DNA of 64,000 nt from Ehretia macrophylla (taxonomy: Eukaryota > Streptophyta > Magnoliopsida > Boraginales > Ehretiaceae). The translations under genes and the position numbers were made by a program. Below are positions 60,591-64,000 of the stretch, one piece after another. Under the pieces are notes generated by a model. The model was not told where the DNA came from. It saw nothing but the letters and a program-made list of their open reading frames with translations, and did not search any database. Positions within the stretch are counted from its first letter, which is position 1. Every line of letters starts with the position of its first letter. The stretch lies in contig CM075780.1 of assembly GCA_037974665.1 (NCBI GenBank), positions 2,700,501 to 2,764,500 on the forward strand. Reading direction: 5' to 3'.

Positions 60591-63500
60591 TGTGAGGCCC
60601 GACCCCGAATAACGTGCCTTACCTCGATTTGCGTGCCTTAGACCTAGAACTGTACAACCGACCCTAGATTACGTGCCCTGTCTTGGTTTTCGTGCATGCC
60701 TCGTTATACGTGCCTTAACCTAGACTTGTGTGCCCTAATCCTCGATATACATGCGATACCTAGATAAACATGCCATGACCTTAATTTACGTGCGAGACCT
60801 CGATTTGCTTGTGTCTCTTCGTTTCGTGTGCATTAACCTTGAACTGCGTGCTTTAACCTAAGTTTAAGAGTCGTGTCTTGAATTACGTGCCTTGTATTGG
60901 TTTACGTACATTTATCTAGGGATTACGTGCATTGCATTGAATTACGTGCCTTATTTTGATCTACGTTCATTCACCTAGGATTGCGTGTGTTAGCATTAGA
61001 ATCCGTTCACTTATCTTGAAGTATGTGCCTTAGTCTTGAAATACGTGTTGTACCTCGTAGTTCGTGTCTTACCTTGTAGTTCGTGTCTACCTCGTAATTC
61101 GTGCCCTAGACCTAGGAATCCGTGCCACCACGTTGATCAAGAAAGAATCCTACACAAAGAACAAGACAATAAAATAATCCTACACAATCCACTAACTATT
61201 ATTATAATCCTAATTCAAATCTCTACAAAATCCACTAACACCTAAATATTATATTTTAAACTCACTACAAGACAAAATCTCACCAACCTCTAAACATACC
61301 CTATATTCTATTCTACCTAAAATCCCTAAATACCCAACATTCTCTTACACACATGTTAAAACAATTCAAAAGATGACACAAAATCATATTTTTGCATGCA
61401 TGTTTAATTCAAAATAATTCTAGACAAGTCATGACACAAAAACACTTATCAATGCATAAAAAAATTGCCCAAAACCACCTCAATTTCCTCTCATTTTCGA
61501 CCAAACCACTCATGGCCCATGCTAACATTTCAAATTCCACCTTGAAGACACAAAAATTCAGATTTGGAAGCCCAAGGCTGACCACATGCTCAAAAATTGC
61601 AAAAAGCCTCATTTTTCTCTCATTTCTCTCACTTTCCTCACATTTCTCTCTCTCCCTCTCATTTTCTCTCTCCATTTCGGTTTTGGCTGAGTTATTCATC
61701 TCCATAGCTTCTCTTCTTCACACCATAGCTAAACCAAGCAAGCCACAAGCAAAGGACCTCAACCGAACAAGCTAGGATGCAAAAATCACTCATGCATGTG
61801 CATTGAAGCTTCATTTTCGGCCTAGGTGAGTTACTAAGCTTCCATTTCTTTTCTTCAAGTCCTAACTACATGCATGTACTAAGAGATTGCTTAATAGGCT
61901 AGGAAAAATAGAGAAAACCAAGTTGGAAACTCGGCTAAGCAAGAAGAGGAAGAAATTTGAGCCTCAACAAGGTTTTTGTGCATCTTTTGGTTGATTGCAA
62001 AGGTGAGGGTTAAAAGCTTTTGAAAAATCTTTGAAATTTCACATGCATGCTCATAAATGTGTGTATTTGCTTCTGTACTTGAGCTATATGGTCGTTCATA
62101 AGCTTAAACAACCATGCATGGCAAGATCTTGGCTTGAAAATGATGCTAGGTGAAGTCGAAGTGGATGACAGCTCTCTGACCAGTCTGTTCGAGGTAATTT
62201 TAGCTAAGCAAATGATGTTGAAAATGCTTGAAAATTGGTGGGTGACTATTTTGGACAGTTTTGAACATTTTTCCCAGAAATAGGCCGAAGCTAATTTTGA
62301 TTCTAAGGTCCTCAAAATGGCAAATCATTAAAATATGACCAAATCTGGAAATCTGGGAAAATGAATCAGGTTTTGGCAAATGCACTGACCTTGTGGAGCG
62401 AACCATGTTTGACTTAGTAAATGTTGTCCAAAATACATGAAAATTGTTGTACTACTATATTTTTCAGTTCTGGACAATTTTGTCAGAAATGGACCAAAGC
62501 TAAAAATGAATCTAAGAACCTCAAAAACGTCAATTTATGAAAAGTGTGCAAATCTGGACAGTTTTGTGCTACCTCACTGTTTCGGCCATAACTAATGATT
62601 CTGAACTCCAATTGATGCAAGGTTTGTTTCTGAGTTTAGTTAACTTCTTAAGATTTAATTTGACATCTTATTCACTGAATTTTGAGATTGTTTGATTATC
62701 CTATTGATTGTGGGAAAACAGCCTATTGCAGTAAAGGTTTCACTTAGCTATATGCTTGGAAAATTGATGTAACCTCTCTTGTGGTACTAATTGCTTGGAA
62801 TTGTGGTGTTGGAATGTTGTGTGGACTGTTTTGGTTACTTGAGGATGTTTGAATTGAATGATGCATGACTTGAGAATGATTTTGAGTTGACTTAGGGTTT
62901 AATCACGCGGTTAAGCATGAAACGGAAACCCTAATGACTAGGTAGTCTTGCTAAGTGTTGATCATTTGGATATTGTGTGGAAATTATATGCTTAGTGGGC
63001 TGCCCGTTAAAGTCTTATAACTTCAAATGTGATTTTGACCATTGCATGTTGACAAATAAGCTTTTCTTGCACCCGAACCCATGATTGATGTCATTGCATG
63101 TTGAATAATCTTATCACTTGATCACGTGGACTTCTTAATGAGTTATATGGCCTGTTTTACATGTGTTACATGGCTTCCCATTTAATTTTCATATAACTCT
63201 ATATGCCTTCAAGTGAAATTTTCATGTCTTATCGTGCCTTGCTTGTCTACCTGTCAATGTGCAATCTTATGACTGTTCGGAGGCAACCTACTTTGTTGTC
63301 CTCCTACTGTGATATATTACCTGTTTTATCGTGCCCTGCCTGTTTACTTGGTCAATGTGCAATCTTATGACTGTCCGGAGGGAACCTACTTTGTTGTCCT
63401 CCTACTGTGATATATTACCTGTCATAAATGTGCATTGCATACAAGGTTGCAACCTTTCCTGTCGGCATGGTAGCGATCACGCACGCCGGGCGGCATCGGG

Positions 63501-64000
63501 CTTGCCGGTGTTACCGTGACCACCATGGTCCCATTCCCTCTCTCGCTTGGGTGCTAGACTTCCTCGGAGAGTTGGGTCGTAGGCTTTTGGGGTACATCCG
63601 GAGTACACCCACCTGGTATGTTTTGGGGAATGATTTGAAGTCGGCCGCAACTTCTGATTCTGAAACTGATCTGAGAGCAAAAGCTCGCCGTATCCTTTTT
63701 ATTACATGTATAAGTACTCCCGCTTGGATCCTAGAGAACCTCGGGGAGGAAAGATCGGTATTCCTGTTCTGTACTTGTATTTCTATACTTTTATTTCTGT
63801 ACTTGTATCTCTGTTGTATTCATGTTTGAGAAAGGGATTTTCATAAGTTTAACCGGAAAATGAGTTTCAAAACGTATTTCTCGTTCCCCCTCGTTGAGTT
63901 CATAAGGACTCACCCTCTTTTTCATCACAGGTGAAGAAGAACAGGTACAGGTACCCGAGGACGGTGTGCCTAACGATGAACCCCTGGAGTGATTGCCTGT
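60591..64000 (+). repeat. 3' LTR, truncated by the window end (3410 bp visible)
   Basis: Aligns to 53698-57106 with about 27 substitutions and one extra A in an A-run near 61456-61462. About 630 bp of LTR should follow the window. Confidence 0.9.
63228..63422 (+). repeat. 98-bp tandem duplication in 3' LTR
   Basis: Counterpart of 56334-56528 at an offset of 6894 bp, retaining the same differences between its two halves. Confidence 0.88.

Larger units (their letters stand above)
53698..64000 (+). mobile_element. LARD-type LTR retrotransposon, non-autonomous, right end outside window
   Basis: Two direct copies of a sequence starting TGTGAGGCCCGACCCC lie 6893-6894 bp apart. The first is followed by a primer binding site and the second is preceded by a purine tract. 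This gives 5' LTR 4037 bp, internal domain 2856 bp, and a 3' LTR visible for 3410 bp. If the 3' LTR is full length the element is about 10.9 kb. No gag, protease, reverse transcriptase, RNase H or integrase frame is present. LTRs longer than 4 kb around a non-coding core are the definition of LARDs, first described in Triticeae. CGGGACGAAATTC before the purine tract resembles the 3' end of the internal region of plant Ty3/gypsy elements, so a gypsy partner is likely (inference). Confidence 0.88.

Overview
This window is plant nuclear repetitive DNA with no convincing protein-coding gene. Positions 1-53697 are an uninterrupted head-to-tail array of 5S ribosomal RNA genes, all on the + strand. 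The RNA has the standard angiosperm 5S form: 119 nt, starting GGGTGCGATC and ending GTTGCACCCC, with recognisable A-box and C-box internal promoter. I count 80 gene copies. The repeat unit is normally 676-677 bp (about 119 bp gene plus 558 bp non-transcribed spacer, NTS). Other unit lengths are 687-689 bp (a 12-bp insertion that doubles the terminator), 669 bp (an 8-bp deletion) and 640 bp (a 37-bp deletion). The species cannot be named from the sequence; a flowering plant is the best reading.

Each NTS repeats the same landmarks. A T4 tract is followed by a T8 tract (Pol III termination). Then come a telobox-like TTAGGGTT, a CACGTG palindrome, a 15-bp inverted repeat, an AGCTAGCTAGCT palindrome and a GGCCCA/TGGGCC (site II-like) hairpin 60-90 bp upstream of the next gene. 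A TATA-like CATAAAG sits at about -28, with C at -1. The array is a mosaic of sub-variants arranged as higher-order duplications. The clearest is a five-unit, 3394-bp block (1-3394 and 3395-6788) whose last four units are almost identical. Substitutions inside the genes fall heavily on CpG sites, as expected for methylated, partly silent 5S copies.

At 53697/53698 the array is broken, 217 nt after the start of copy 80, by an LTR retrotransposon in the + orientation. The 5' LTR is 53698-57734 (4037 bp). The internal domain is 57735-60590 (2856 bp) and carries an initiator-tRNA-Met-type primer binding site and a purine-rich tract at its ends. The 3' LTR starts at 60591 and runs off the window at 64000. 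The internal domain has no gag or pol reading frame. Giant LTRs around a short non-coding core are the hallmark of a LARD (large retrotransposon derivative), a non-autonomous element probably mobilised by a Ty3/gypsy partner. About 27 substitutions and one indel separate the two LTRs over 3.4 kb, so the insertion is young.

Short open frames recur throughout the array (64, 73 and 78 codons per unit) and in both LTRs (up to 133 codons). They are by-products of the repeats and are not annotated as genes.
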